Counted from the first letter of the stretch, positions 40,708 through 54,302 are shown. The stretch: DNA of 64,000 nucleotides from Hoplostethus atlanticus (GCA_034670405.1 JAXDDX010000049.1:1302001-1366000); one strand, 5' to 3'. Notes: generated by a model from the letters alone, not told the origin. Made by a program: numbers and translations.

Positions 40708-41531
40708 TTATTTTAAGATACAACACAACAATTGTGTCTTAAAAGAACTTACAGTATTTCTGTAGGCATGTTGTTCCTAACTTCAGGGATCCTGATCACA
40801 TTTTGTCTTCAGTCTACACTCCTACAGTCTAGACAGCCTCTAAAGATCACTTCACTGCTAAGAGCTATCTACATCGTCATGCTCACTTCCCAAAATTTAC
40901 TTCTGCATTCATATCTGTATGCACAAATGACAATCTGTTTACACTGCTTGTAAATGTGTACACAACATTTACCGTTTTCTCACATTTACCGTAACATATA
41001 TAAAATGTACCGTAACATCGAAGCTGCAAAGACACACGCTGAGGAGTTATGTTAAGATTTTGTCATATCACACCCATGTAACCTGCCCACCCCCCGCTCA
41101 AATGATCCATGCAAACAGTGTCAGAATGAACTCTCAACTACTAAAGCTGGGCTTATAAATGTGAATTACATGTCCATAAACTAACCTCTGGGGTTTGTGG
41201 GGCCATATTCAGAGTTGCATGACGACAGCAAAAATCCCCTAATTGTGTAACACTTAAAGTCGTGGTTCTCTCAGCTCACCAACACTAGATATTAATACAC
41301 ATAGTGGATAGAGGAAGAGTTCAACTGAAAGCTCTGCTCCCACCGTGCCAATGTGAGGAGATTCATATTTCCCTGTTCCATTAAACTTCCCTGCTCTGAC
41401 CCTGACACCGACACTGTGTATTATAAGGGTTTGCCTCGAAGGCAGACCACCGTTCAAGGAATCTCATCTCCCCTATGTTATGTGTTTGGTTGTTTGGTTG
41501 TTTGCGCGGCTGATTCTTTTGTTCATTCATT

Positions 41532-41552
41532 CACACACACACACACACACAC
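41532..41552. repeat. (CA)n microsatellite
   Basis: Short CA run. Confidence 0.88.
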
Positions 41553-43250
41553 CCAGCTTTCTCCCAAACAATTCAAGTGTTAGTCTGCTGGTTTCAAAAA
41601 GGCCAAACAGTTGCACCGTGAGTCCCAGAAGTCTATATTTACCCAGTATTATCTCTATCTCTACTATCTATATTTACTTTCACCAACAGTTCCTTGTTTT
41701 TGAAAGCGTGAAGTTGCGGACCTTGGTGCAAGGTGTGCGTCCAATAGGGGATGTTGTGGCAGTGCACGCAGGACACCGAGCGAGCTTTCTGGCAGTGCAA
41801 GGATTAGAGAATGCCTTTTTGTGACTCTTAACATCCAGACGCCGTTCATTTCAACTGTTTGGGAGAAGGCTGAGATGTGATCGCGGGGGTCACGGTGTGT
41901 TTGGTGGTTGTTTGGTGGCGGGATGAACCTCAATGTAGTTTCAACTCCGACTGGGGGGTGAGTAGATAATGAAAGAAGTTTTATTATGTGGTGAACTGAT
42001 GTTAGCAAACAAGCAAGGGAGGTAGCTACCTAACTAACACATTGTGTAGCCTAGTGGTCAGTAGAGTCATACATATATCAATAGGCAGGGCATGAGGGGG
42101 TGACATTGAACTGGAGCAGGATGGAAAGTAGTTACATGATGAAGTTATTGAAAAGCAGCATGAAAAAATTATGTTTGGTGTGGCTTGGGAGCTCATTTGT
42201 TCATTTTTGCGAAAAAAAACAACAAGCTAGCTTGGTACAATGCCACAGTACTGCCTTACCTGCATTCACCCCTAACGCCCGTAAATATACATAATTCCCT
42301 GTGTCAGAGGAAAGCCAAGAGCAAGGGTTGAAGGCTAGTTGGACCGTCAACAGGCAATCCAACAATCTCCTCAATACCTCTTTAACCACAGAGCTTCCCT
42401 GGCAGCATTCAGACATTCATTGTGAAACACATTCAGTGGAATCAATATACATGGATCATAGCAGCCACGTTCAGAGGAAGGGTGAAGTTTAAACTCTTCA
42501 AACAGGAAGATCCTGTTGGATACATAGATAACATTTGTTAGTACAGCTAGATGGTTTAAACATGAAGTGAAATGAGTGCATAGTTTTATTGTATAGATTA
42601 ATTTATGTGTGTTTAAGGCAATCTGCATTCAGTTACATCCAAATTACATTCATTTCAAAGTACCTACAGCTAATTCCTTATGTAAATTAGCAGCCATTGC
42701 TAACTTGCTATCATGCCCAATATCTGTAAAAAAGGAAAATGTGTTAAACACTCACTGACTGACATACATAGTTGGTTCATTAAGTCAACTGCTAACCCAC
42801 TGGCCAACTCAATGGTCTGGCCACTAAGCCATACACTAACTGCTCAATGTGCCATGAAGTAGCATGCTGTTTGAGTGTCAACGGACAAATTAATCAATTT
42901 TTTTGCAGCTGTGGTTGATTAAGCCCTTTATTTGGAGAGAAGACAGCCAGCGGTGAAGTCATTGCCAAGGTGGGCAGATAATAACTGTCTTTGTCCCAAA
43001 CAAACTCGTTTTGTGTCTGCTTGCTTATAACCACAGACACTGTGGCCACAGTTCCATTCCAATTTGACCACTCAGATGAATGACTGACATGTGAACTGAC
43101 CCCTCACTAGTGGTCAGTTTTAAATGGATTGTTTTCCATCTTGGGGACCTGTAGGTCACTGTAGGCACAAACATACTAAGTGATTAAATAAATGGCTAGT
43201 GGACTGACGTGTCACAACCTGCTCTTTTTTCACTCTCTGCACAAATCCTT

Positions 43251-43276
43251 GATGTATCACTGAGCAGTGATACATC
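43251..43276. repeat. 26-bp near-perfect palindrome
   Basis: Arms 43251-43262 (gatgtatcactg) and 43265-43276 are exact inverted copies around a 2-nt centre. Confidence 0.92.
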
Positions 43277-43508
43277 TCAGCAGCTCCCATGATTTCAAAA
43301 TCAACGACGTGACACAATATTTACCCAAGTCTAGACTTCTCCATTGAAATAACACACAGCTGTCATTTGTAGAAATGAGCTAGTAATGGTTTCTGCTTCA
43401 ACCCTGCAATTTGAATGACAGTCAGAACCACATATGTGAGATACACAGATACAGACACACACAAGCCATTGGCACACATGCACACACGTGCACATACACG
43501 CAGACATA

Positions 43509-43517
<9 letters not shown>

Positions 43518-43550
<33 letters not shown>
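43518..43550. repeat. (CA)16 microsatellite
   Basis: CA run preceded by interrupted CA/TA units from 43440. Confidence 0.93.
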
Positions 43551-43554
<4 letters not shown>

Positions 43555-45128
43555 TTCTAAATCAAAACTTTTACATCTTTGAGAAATGCTTGTATCAAAT
43601 TGAAATATATCTGAATATCTGGTTCACACACCATTTGGTAAGGTTTTCCTAAATTGTTGTCACACCATATATTTCATTCAGATATTAACACATGTATGCT
43701 CCTAATACATTGTGTTGGTCTTTTAACAACTAATTCCAGATATTGACTAAATTAATATGGTCTTCTATGCATTATTGTCACTACTGCTAGTGCTTTTACT
43801 TTGAATGACTTATAAATAAAAGATAAAAAATAAAATATTTTTAGTAATTTGAAATATTTTTAATTATTAAATTATTTTTGAAAATGATGTAATCTTGTAT
43901 GAGAAATATTATTTTACAATTTTTTTTTATTCGTTTTTGATAAATGATAAGACAGAAGAGTTCTTGGTAGTGGACTTCTAGTCCTTTCCTCCTATCTGGA
44001 CCAGGATTGTCTACCTGGTCGTCCACCATTACTTCCACAGGTCTATTGTATGTATTCCCATGAAGGTTCATAACTCTGTCTTTAAATACTATCCACTTCA
44101 TGCACTGGCAGTACCATATAACTGTGTGTCAGCTTTGTTGCTGTGACAACATGAATTTATGTACAACCACGACTGCTGATATGTGTTTATCATCTGCGGA
44201 CTGCGTAGGAGGTTTGTGGTGCATGTACTCCGACAAGGAGACCAACCAAAGTCCAATAAATAACACCTGGTTCACTTAGAGAGAGGAGAAATGATTCTTG
44301 GAGCAACAAGAAACAAGATCGAAGGAAAACCCAGTGCTCTGGTGGCCCCGTGTGAAGACTAGATTAGATTAGACTAGTCAATCACTGTATTCTGCTCTGG
44401 ATGACCTAGGATTACAGGTGCGTATGTGTGTGTGTGTTTTTGTGTGTGTGTGTGATCACATGCACTGGATTCCCTTGGCGCATGCTCAGTGACTACAGTG
44501 TGTTCAAAGGTTTCCAGTGACGCCCATTTCTCATGGCAGGAAATGTACACTTTGCGCTCATACTCACCCTCAATCCTACTAACTACAACAGAGAGTTATT
44601 CAAAGGTTGAACTACCCTAACAAAAATATTGATTCCTTCCCCAGAATAAAGTATTAAACCTCTCATCATACAATAGTGGAAATGATGAGAGAACTTTCAA
44701 AGAATTACACAAATAAGATAAATAGTTATTATCAAACATATATAGTATAATACACTATATATACTAATACTATACTAATATACACTGAAATCTTACTCAG
44801 TGGATTTCTCTGTGCGTTAGTAACCACGGGAGAGGCCCAGATGGATCTCGCCAGTGCTATCTTGTTCTGCTTTTCCTCCCACTTTTTCCATTTTTGTCCG
44901 GCATTCCTAGATCTCCTTTACCTTTTCCACCTCTACATTCCTGCCCTCTACCATTTTTTTCCCTTGTTTTCCTTCTTCCCTCTGCTTTTCCACCTCCTCA
45001 TCCACCTCCTCCTCCTGCCTCTATCTTTTCCTCCTCCACCACAAACGTAATAGCGTGTCCATCCAGAACTCTGACTGACTACAGAGAACCCCAGAGATCA
45101 GTGCATACTTTTACCCTGCCCTAACATG

Positions 45129-45147
45129 CGCACACACACACACACAC

Positions 45148-45187
<40 letters not shown>
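45129..45187. repeat. (CA)n microsatellite
   Basis: CA run with one CG interruption at about 45151. Confidence 0.94.
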
Positions 45188-45189
<2 letters not shown>

Positions 45190-45367
45190 CCCTCCTCAGC
45201 TGCCTGTCCAATCACCACACCCGTCTGCATGACATCAGTCTGTGATGTCATCATGGGACCAATGAAGGCATGCTATCCAGTGCAACTTCATCATCAGCAT
45301 CATCATCCTCTGGCAGTGGCAGATGAGCCTCGGATGGGAGGCAGCTGGATTGTAATGCTTCCTAGAG

Positions 45368-45369
<2 letters not shown>

Positions 45370-45410
<41 letters not shown>
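45370..45410. repeat. (TG)20 microsatellite
   Basis: Uninterrupted TG run, 180 bp after the preceding CA run and complementary to it. Confidence 0.95.
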
Positions 45411-45411
<1 letters not shown>

Positions 45412-45594
45412 TTCGTATATGCAGAGGGAGCAGAGGGGAGGCTGAAAGACGCAATTGCTCTAATTCAAACAATCTGAACTAGACAGAGCTTGGCTTTCTT
45501 TGGCTACTTAGCCCTGTTTATAATAGGCTCTCTGGACAGATCCACATCTTGTTTTTCAATATTTCAACTGCGAGATAAATATTACAGTGACACT

Positions 45595-45850
45595 GCTTGT
45601 TGAGGAGAGGGAGACTAGGATAAGGTTGGCTAGGTCAGGCAAGGCCATCCCAGGAGAGGAATAAGATAGGACAGGATGGGAAGGCACAGCATGGATGGGA
45701 TTGGATGGGATGGCGAGGCGAGGCAGGTCTCAGTGGTGAGGTAGGACAGGACAGAATGGGATGGGACAGGGAATGGTAGAGCAGGGTAGGGTGGGGCAAC
45801 ACAGATCAGGGCAGGACAGGATAGGAAAAGAGGAGAGAAGAAGTGAGGAC
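45595..45850. repeat. degenerate GGACA/GGATG pentamer-like repeat
   Basis: A purine-rich stretch built of diverged units such as ggacagg, ggatggg, gggatggga and ggcaagg, with no clean period. It ends in an A-run at 45856-45869. Confidence 0.75.
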
Positions 45851-46355
45851 AGGTAAAAAAAAAAAAAAAGGGGCTTGACGAATCAGTGGAGTTTTTGAAA
45901 GGAAGTATATAAGGAAGGATGCAATCCTTGTGGATAAGATGAGAGGGAAGAAAATGAGAGGTGGATCTTAGATATTCTCATTTATGATTTATTTTTAAAC
46001 TCATTATCTTCAATATTTAATGGTATATTATATAATCATATAACTGTGGAATAATAATGGAAAACACTACCAACTCGATCCCTGCACCATGATACCATAT
46101 GGTTTTAATACCCTCAATCTAACCAACTAGCTCTTCAAGAGTCTGAACAGCTCGACCCAAAACCTCCTCGGTGACAGTCAACGAAGTGTCACTGCTGCTG
46201 CGTGGAAATAGCTCTGGCTCATCCAAACCAACTGTTGATGAATTCTTATCTTGAGGAACCCCAGCACTCTGGCGCCTGTGCAGTCAGTGTATGCCCTGGA
46301 AGCCACCACAGCGTTACAACACACCTGGAGCCAAGCCCAGCGATAGAGAGACATA

Positions 46356-46359
<4 letters not shown>

Positions 46360-46406
<47 letters not shown>

Positions 46407-46464
46407 AGGCGAGGAAATTAGCAGAAGCAATAAGGAAAGAGACGGGATATAGAGATAGGAAGAC

Positions 46465-46494
<30 letters not shown>
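46360..46494. repeat. (GA)n microsatellites, two runs
   Basis: GA runs at 46360-46401 and 46469-46494 with purine-rich DNA between them. Confidence 0.93.
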
Positions 46495-46498
<4 letters not shown>

Positions 46499-46754
46499 GG
46501 ATGTGCCCCAGCTCTGTCAGCCTGCAAATGAATTCTGCTGCCCTGAAACCGACCATGGGCTGTAAAACTCCACAGTAAATAAACCGAACACTCCCCAAAC
46601 GGGATGGGCACCGGGGAAGAGCAGGATATGCTTTGAAAAGAATGACCTTCAACTTTTGTGAGTGACGGCTTTTCAAAATAAAGTTGCCACCTAACTATTC
46701 TGTCATTTTTATGTCACTTTTGATGCTGAATCTTACATGTGCATATCCCTGAAG

Positions 46755-46846
46755 TGCGGATGATTTCAAGATTTTCAAGAACTTTATTTGTCACATACAC
46801 ATACAGGATGTATAGTGAAATGAAAGTTGTATAGTGAAATGAAAGT
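46755..46846. repeat. possible dispersed repeat end with a 19-bp tandem duplication
   Basis: tgtatagtgaaatgaaagt occurs twice in direct succession (46809-46827 and 46828-46846). The preceding gaactttatttgtcacatac resembles the end of a common fish interspersed repeat, but I cannot name it. Confidence 0.45.
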
Positions 46847-47410
46847 ACCACTTAAGTGTCCTCTACTTGTGGCTGTAGGTACGCAGGACAACGTGCTATC
46901 AAGATATCACTGAGGCTCCGTGGAGATTGACTGATGGGACTAATGGTGTTTGTGTTTTGATATCTAATTCCTTGGTTTTCATTCAGAGTAAGTTATCCAA
47001 ACTGTTTTTGGGGACCCTCTCTCCATCCTGCCGGCTGTCAGGCCTCAGTGCTAACATCATGCTGCTATTCCCTATAGATCACCTCCAGATGTTGTTGCGT
47101 ACGGTTCACGTTCACTGAAGCAATATACTGTATATCCAGGCACCTAATGCAGGAGATAAACTGCTATACACTGTATCTGCTCTCTAATTTATTGGGCTGG
47201 CCCCGTCCCATAGCCATTTGTAAAGATGACCACATGTTCCATATTTTACTGTATAATTGAAGCAGCATTCTCAACACCAGGCATATGGCCAATGACCTTT
47301 GACCTACTTAAGGGTGTAGAGAACAGATACATGTAAATCTGATGCAGATCTGCTGATCTGATTTATTGTCCCTGTCAGCTGAAAATGTCTTAAATCACAT
47401 TTTTTTCAGT

Positions 47411-47537
47411 TTAATTTCAACTGAAGGGTTACGTGCTCCTCTATGGGATGAGACAATTCTACAACCCTTGGATTTATAAACCTTTTCAAAACCAGTAAGA
47501 TGAACTTAAAAATGCATGGTAGTCAAGATAGAAACAA
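47411..47537. repeat. dispersed repeat B, copy 1
   Basis: 47411-47449 matches 55028-55066 with 5 differences in 39, all transitions. 47516-47537 matches 55077-55098 with 4 differences in 22. The second copy lacks about 56 nt between the blocks. Confidence 0.65.
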
Positions 47538-49638
47538 GTTTTGATAAATTGACATTTTGGAGTTAGAGAAAGGGAAAATACTCCATATTCAGCCGAGTTG
47601 AACAGCAAACGTCCTGAATGGTGAATGTTTCACATTAGGGGAATAAAGTGGACTGGAAGAACCCACATTTGATCAATAGCACAGGGCAACTAGCCAAACC
47701 ATGTCATTAACCTCATATTAATTCTGGCAGCGGCCGCTGAGCCACATTCTGATCGGGGTGGTTTCTAGAGGAGTGTTTACCAAAACAAGCCTTCCAGCTC
47801 TGCTTTAGTGGTTTCACAGAGCTATCCAGTGACGTAGGAAGCCACGGCATGTTACTGGCTTCATGTACGCATGTAGAAATGTGAGGTCATGTCAGTATTG
47901 TAAGTGTACTTTCTCACCGGGATTTGCAGCGTTGTCGACTGATTCCCAAGAAGCTTTAAGCCCAGTTGTGCTGTGGATTTTTCAAAAGCAGAATCGTTCT
48001 AATATGATTTTCCTCTGAATAAGGAGTGGGGAGCTGTGAGCCAGGCATCTTGCTCTTTACACAGCTAGCACAGTCACAGGGGGATATATTTTAGCTGGAA
48101 CATCTGATAATCCATTTTTCCACAGTTAACGTTAAACCAGAAACTCAAAATGATCATGAGCATCAATATACCACAAATTCCTGCCTCTTTCTTCTCTGCT
48201 CCACTACCAGATGAACTCTTTACCTTCAACAGTGTATTGGATATCAGCCATACGTCCAATCTCCTCCCTCCTCCACCACTGATAACCCATTCGCCTCACT
48301 CCAAATATGAGACATGTGTCAAAATGTTCTTCTCCTAATTGATCCCTAATCACATTTGCTGAACACACAGAGATCTGGGGGGCCTGCCGGACTTGTCTCT
48401 CCTGAGGGTGTCATGTTTGCTTGGTCCATTCCATATGGTACGGGGTCAGTCTTAGCAGTGCATCATAGCATCCTTCATGGAAATCAGGCAAAGGAAGAAA
48501 GAAGGAGGCAGGGGTTAAGACTGTCTTGTTACCTTCACTTTCAATATTTCCTCAGCTTACTTTTGTATACATCTAATGGGGGATATCAAGGGAAGTTACA
48601 AGGGGAAGATGTATTAGGGGTAGAGAGTTTCTTGAGGAGAATAAAGAAAACATATTTCAGGCAGTAAGGGTGAGAGCAACTGAGGGAAGGAACTTTGATG
48701 AAGGATGGAGAAAGACTATAGAGATTCAGCCCTGGAGACTGGAGATGGCCAAGGTGAGAGTTCACACTGATACTTATTATTGGCCTATTAGGACGTATGA
48801 TGAGCCCTGACCTCACCATATCTAAACCATGTGTCGCTGATAGACGACACTAATAAAAACGCTGATCAGCTTTCAAGTCTGTGGTTTCTCTGTCGGTCTC
48901 TCTCTCCACGTTGATCTTGCGTTATTCACGTCACCAGGCTCATAGATTGATCTTTATGACAAGAATTTTCCTTTAACTATATTTCTTTCTTTTTTGGAAT
49001 ATCTCTACAATTTAGTGATCATTTCTGAGTAGATGCAAGAATACAAACATGTTGGTTGTGCACTAAAGCATCATATAATTACATTTTTTCTGTTGACCAT
49101 GTAATGAAACCATACGACTATATCAAAGGACACAATGTTAAAATATCCTATATACAGACAGGGCAATATAGTACTTACAATAGAAAGAATAGACATGTTT
49201 AGACAACATAATCCCAGTAAGTTACATACAATTGTTTCAAGTTGATTGATTCCAGTTGGGCTGAGAGCGTGTTAAGGTTAGGGTTAACAAGAAACAATAA
49301 GAAAACCTATAAAATGTTCACTGGATTAGAATGAGTTTCTGTTCAGGACAAAGAAGCCAAATTAATGAGATTTAAACGTTAAAAGTTAGCGCAACATATT
49401 ATTAATATCATTCCTACATACGTTTAGAAGATAGATAAGTTATGAGTTAAAACCACACTTTTTTATTTTCTATCTACTTATTTTCAAACTGAAGCATTGG
49501 CTTTGACTTTCACCTACACTGCATCTCTGACGTCAATGCGTAGTAAACCATTGAGAAGAATTTTGGCAACTCTTATTCTTGGCTCTCATCAGGAACTCTG
49601 TCACTCCGCTGTTTGGGGCAGAGAAACTCAGAGCAGAG

Positions 49639-49640
<2 letters not shown>

Positions 49641-49683
<43 letters not shown>
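49641..49683. repeat. (AG)21 microsatellite
   Basis: Uninterrupted AG run. Confidence 0.95.
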
Positions 49684-49686
<3 letters not shown>

Positions 49687-50085
49687 CCAATCTGGGTATT
49701 CTGGCAGTAGGAGATAGTCTTCAGAGAATATCTCTGCAACTTTTCATATTCATTACCAACAAAAAAAAATCTGATTGACTCAAGATAGACTGAGAATGAA
49801 ACTGGCAAGCTTTTAATTCCTACCTTCCTAAATGTTTGTGGAACTAACTTTGTGGGCAAGAGGATTCATGCATACTTCATGCCTGAATCACCCACTGTAT
49901 CACCAATGCCTTACATTGAATGCCTGCCACCATTGCTACACACACTCCATTCGTCCTCTAGTTAGGACATCACTGCATATGATGAATACAACAACTACAA
50001 CAAGTCTGAGCATGATGGTAGTTTATTGTGGCGAAGATGTTAGTGTGGTGATTGTTAGCACAGGAAAGTAAAAGTACCCCATACC

Positions 50086-50293
50086 ATACTATTTGATACT
50101 ATTTGATACTATTTGATACTATTTGACGCTATTTGATGCTATGTGACGCTATTTGATGCTATTTGATGCTATTTGATGCTATTTGACACGATTTGATGCT
50201 ATTTGATGCTATTGACGCTATTTGATGCTATTTGATGCTACTTGACGCTATTTGACGCTATTTGATGCTATTTGACGCTAATTAATGCTATTA
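50086..50293. repeat. 10-bp minisatellite (ctatttgatg)n
   Basis: About 20 tandem copies of a 10-mer with variants tgatact, tgacgct and tgatgct. The first four copies share tgatact and later copies share tgatgct or tgacgct. One unit is 9 bp. Unit boundaries are regular, with no spacers. Confidence 0.95.
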
Positions 50294-51421
50294 TACCACA
50301 TTTTACACTACACTATACATACTATGAGCGTTAGCATTTCTAGCTAGTAAATCAGCCCACCATTCCACATCTATGTCAAAAACAACATCGTTGTCTCCTA
50401 CCTTATGACAGCTCACCTCAGTGTTGAATCTGGATTCATGGATATGCCACGTAGCTGTCATGAAACACTTGCTCAGTTGTAATGAATGTGTATAACCAGG
50501 TGTCAGAACTTATAGCTTGAGAATACAAGTTTTAAAGTAAAGTTTTATTCTTCAGAAAAAGTCATTTCCATCTTCCACAAGGTTACTGAATTAAACTTGG
50601 CTCCTAAGACGAGGACCTGGATAGGATGCCCTCTCTTGAGGAGCTGGAATCTCTTCTTGGCATTCACGGTCAGTGAGCAGTAAAAGGATTAGCGCTGCTT
50701 GAGGAAACTGACATGCGTCTTTACCCAGGTATGTCCAGAATGACAGCTACCAAGCCATAAGAAATCGGCAATGTACACACATTTACTGAATATGAAAAAC
50801 ACAAACACATTTTGCTACTTTAATGTGGGCACCAGAGCTAGTGAAACACAAATAATAGCTTTTCCCTGAAAGGCGGTTTCACTCTGTAGGTGAGAGTTTT
50901 TATATTAAACAGTATGCCATCATATCTCTGGTTATGTCATACCATATGTAGCTTTTATCACTGCTGTCTTATTTTAATGGGATTTAAACTGGCAACCTCT
51001 GGCAAACAAACTGGCACCAGGCATCCAGCCAAATAAGCCATTCAAAGCCATTTGTTTGCCTGCTGTCTGAAGAATCCCTACGCTTTGTGGTATTACTGAC
51101 AATAAATGCTGCTATGATTGATGATGTTGGTGAAAGGGGTAAACAAAAAATGTCATTAGAGTTCTCTAAAATGGCTATATTATTTTTGTTGCTGACAGAG
51201 ATTGTTCCTTTTTCATGGACTTTTGTTATGATTTGTCTTGAAGTCATAGCGACACATACCTAATATGACATTAAATGGAAGATATCAATTCATCTTCCAT
51301 CTTGGCTTGAAAAAAGAAAGTCATTGCTCGAGTAAACACACATTTTAGAGCACTTATGGTGGAGGCTCACAATGAGATTAGGCCATTACTGCACTCTGCT
51401 ACAGCTGAACAAACTATAGTC

Positions 51422-51442
51422 CACACACACACACACACACAC
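51422..51442. repeat. (CA)n microsatellite
   Basis: Short CA run. Confidence 0.88.
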
Positions 51443-51601
51443 CCGCACATACACATTTACAAATCAAGATATTATGAACTATAAATTGCCATTGTTATAT
51501 CCACATTTATTTTGCTTTGCATGCTATGTTTGTTGTGTAATCCACATGTTAAACTGGATAATACTGAGCTACAGCACCAGTCCTACTGTATGTGGTAACT
51601 A

Positions 51602-51975
51602 GAGGGCATTTGGAGAGTGCAACCCTCCACCAATGCTGAAGAATTCTCTAACTTGCTGTTACACAAAAAAAAAATCATTCCTATCACTTTAAGTTAAATT
51701 GCTTTTTTGACCCTCCAAACATGCACTCGGGATTTTAAATCAAACCTCTATCTTTGTTAGTTGCATAGTTATGGCTAAAAAACGCTAATCGTCTAAAGGC
51801 GTAAATCCCAGATCTGGATCACCACCAAAATCTAATCAATTGTTCCTTGGCACAAGACCAATCTGTCCACCAAATTTCATGGAAATCTGTTGATAAGCTT
51901 TTGAGATGCTGACAGATAAACAAAGTAACTAACTAACAGGGATGAAAACATAGCCTCCTTGACGGAGCTCATAAT
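51602..51975. repeat. dispersed repeat, copy 2
   Basis: Second copy of the element at 29204-29546, in the same orientation. It keeps the start block ccctccaccaatg that copy 1 lacks, while its last block (ccttgacggagctc) is diverged. The block pair ccctccaccaatg and cattggcggagg reads as an inverted repeat at the two ends. Confidence 0.7.
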
Positions 51976-53403
51976 GACTATGTGGTTTGAAGTATTTCAG
52001 AAACAGCTAAACATGCTGTACTAAACTGTACTAGTAGAAGTAATACAAGTAGTTTTCAGTAATAGAATTGATAATAGTTGTAGAAAACTCTTTGCTCTAC
52101 CAATGAGAACATGCGTGCATTATGTCCCGGTTTGTTATTCCCAACACTTGTACAGAATCACTGAGCTTACCCAGAAACAGCGATGTGAAGTTATGATTAC
52201 TATAATGGTTTAATTGTCTAACCACCTTCAGGACTTTCCTCTTGACACAGATAAATGGGCTGTGGCCAGTCAGACTATTCCCCTGGGATTCCTTTGATTC
52301 CCTGTAACAACGTTGATGGTTTAACAATGATTCATAATGACATTATAAAATAAATTGTCCAATAAGATTGTGAAAGTGAGTTATTGTCTTTCAAAAGGAA
52401 CATTCCTAATTCCTAATAACCTGCAGTAATTTCACAACAATCCAATCCATCTAAACCAATGGTACTACATCAGTAGTAATGGCTTTTACTCACTAAATGA
52501 ATTGCCATTTGCAAACCAAGTTTTTTTTCTCTGAGGATGTTAACCACAGGAAATTGACAAACTCCTACTATTAATCCTGGTGAGAGCTCGAACTCCAGAC
52601 AGCAAAAACACCATTTTAAGCCAATAAAAAGTCTCCAAGGGGTTGTGGTGCTGTGTAGGTGTGTAGTTGCATAGCATGTTGTGAAATTGTACATGTATTG
52701 AAAACAATATCTTAATGTGCAGCATCTTTTTTTCTATTTTTATTGATGAATGTGTCATTCTCTAGAGGCTTTAACGGATTTAAATGGTTTTGTTTTGAAG
52801 TGGCACTGAATAGATATAAACTTGATTTAGTGGGAATTCTTTCTTAATGGACAGACTGTATCTCTCAGGAATCTCGTCAGCAGGGACAGTGGGATCAACG
52901 TCAGCATTTCAGAAAGAAACAGCATTCCAGAAAGCTTCACGAGCCCCCAGTAGTACAACAAGAGTTCACCCAAAGCATTATGGGTTTTGCGATGATGGGG
53001 AAGTAGAGACGTCTGGAGCCGTGCCTAAAGATTATGGTGGTCTGTTGTGTGAACGCTCAAAACTCGTTTGGTGATATCTGCGCTTCCATAATGGCTGACA
53101 GAGAAATAAAACGATGTTTACAGTTGAAAATATTGTGGTTCCTTCCAAGAAAAACAAGGATGTTGGCAGTTTAAACCGGGCAGCTAGACAAACATGTGAC
53201 TTGGACTGTGAGTGGCATTATACAGAGCAAAACCTATGGTACAGTGTAGAGACAATCTGCTATAGATTACCAAAACAAATCTCTCTACCAAGTATGACTT
53301 ATGGAGCAAGCAGTTAAAACATTCCTCAACTGAAATGAGTGATTATTGACTATTGAGTGACTATTAGATTTAAATGAGTTTAAAAAGTCAATCGTCACAG
53401 GAA

Positions 53404-53763
53404 TCAATCATGAACATGCGCCGCTGTTGCCCGATCCAAGTGTTGTTCTGGATCAAGTCTTAACGAGCATTTAAATTGCCGCTCAACTCCAGCAATCATT
53501 CCCTGATACTTTTGCAGGCAGTTCAATATCCTTCTTAAAACTGGATAGAGGCTCTCCTGCAGAGCGAAGTATGGTTTCAATAACAGCGCTGTACGGATTT
53601 GACAATCATCTTGGTTGCCATGATTCGCCACATCTGAAATCAGCAGATTCCTGACTTGACACGTCACCTTGAGGCAGCCCAGAGGAGCCGTACCTCTTGC
53701 GAAATGAACGCGCGCTCTTATTGTGACACGGCTTTTCTGACCAACATCAAAGGTTAAAAAGTT
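53404..53763 (-). other. unrecognised open frame, 119 codons, no start codon at its 5' end
   Basis: Open on the minus strand from 53763, just after an in-frame TGA, to the stop at 53404-53406. The composition is protein-like and mixed (TFDVGQKSRVTIRARVHF near the start, KPYFALQESLYPVLRRIL in the middle, ending AAHVHD), with no low-complexity repeat behind it. Codon use is balanced and GC is higher than the surroundings. No domain or family recognised, and no convincing splice acceptor at its 5' end. It could be a decayed gene or transposon fragment, or chance. Confidence 0.25.
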
Positions 53764-54296
53764 TCATCTGACAAATAGTGCTCAGTGTCCTCAGGCGATC
53801 ACATGAGATACAGCTTGGTTTGTCATCGTGCAAATGATATGAGCTCACCAGTACCACTTGAGGCAACATCTGGGGGGCAATGCACAACAGCAGAAGCGTT
53901 GATTGAAAATGGCATAACAATCCTTTCCAACTTTTACAAAAGTACATGCTGCATGAGTTTGGATCCAAACCATTCAGATCTTGACTTCTCCTTGGTATAG
54001 TGTTGATGTTCTTTGCAGACAAAAACATCCAAATGGTGTTTGCACTATTTATGAAAGTACAAACTGAAAGTATAGTTCGTAAATGCCGATGCCAAACATC
54101 TCTGCATCAGACTGATGGCTTGCACCGATGCCAGGGTTCTAGATTAACACTGAGAGAGGAAAGTACATTAATGCAGCATAGCGCCTTTCTGTTTCCAGCA
54201 CTCAATCAACAGAGCTGACACGCAGCACCGCAACTTGATAACACACTGATGAGAAAAATATGTGTCATGTTACCTCAATAAACCACTATTAAGGAG

Positions 54297-54302
<6 letters not shown>

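Noticed and set aside
42038..42090. Possible tRNA-SINE head (gtagcctagtggtcagtaga)
   Set aside because: Only an A-box-like stretch; no B-box or tail found.
46246..46676. 120-codon Ser/Leu-rich frames
   Set aside because: Produced by the GA/CT repeats; no gene signal.
50086..50293. CRISPR-like array
   Set aside because: Units are directly adjacent with no spacers and the DNA is vertebrate; it is a minisatellite.
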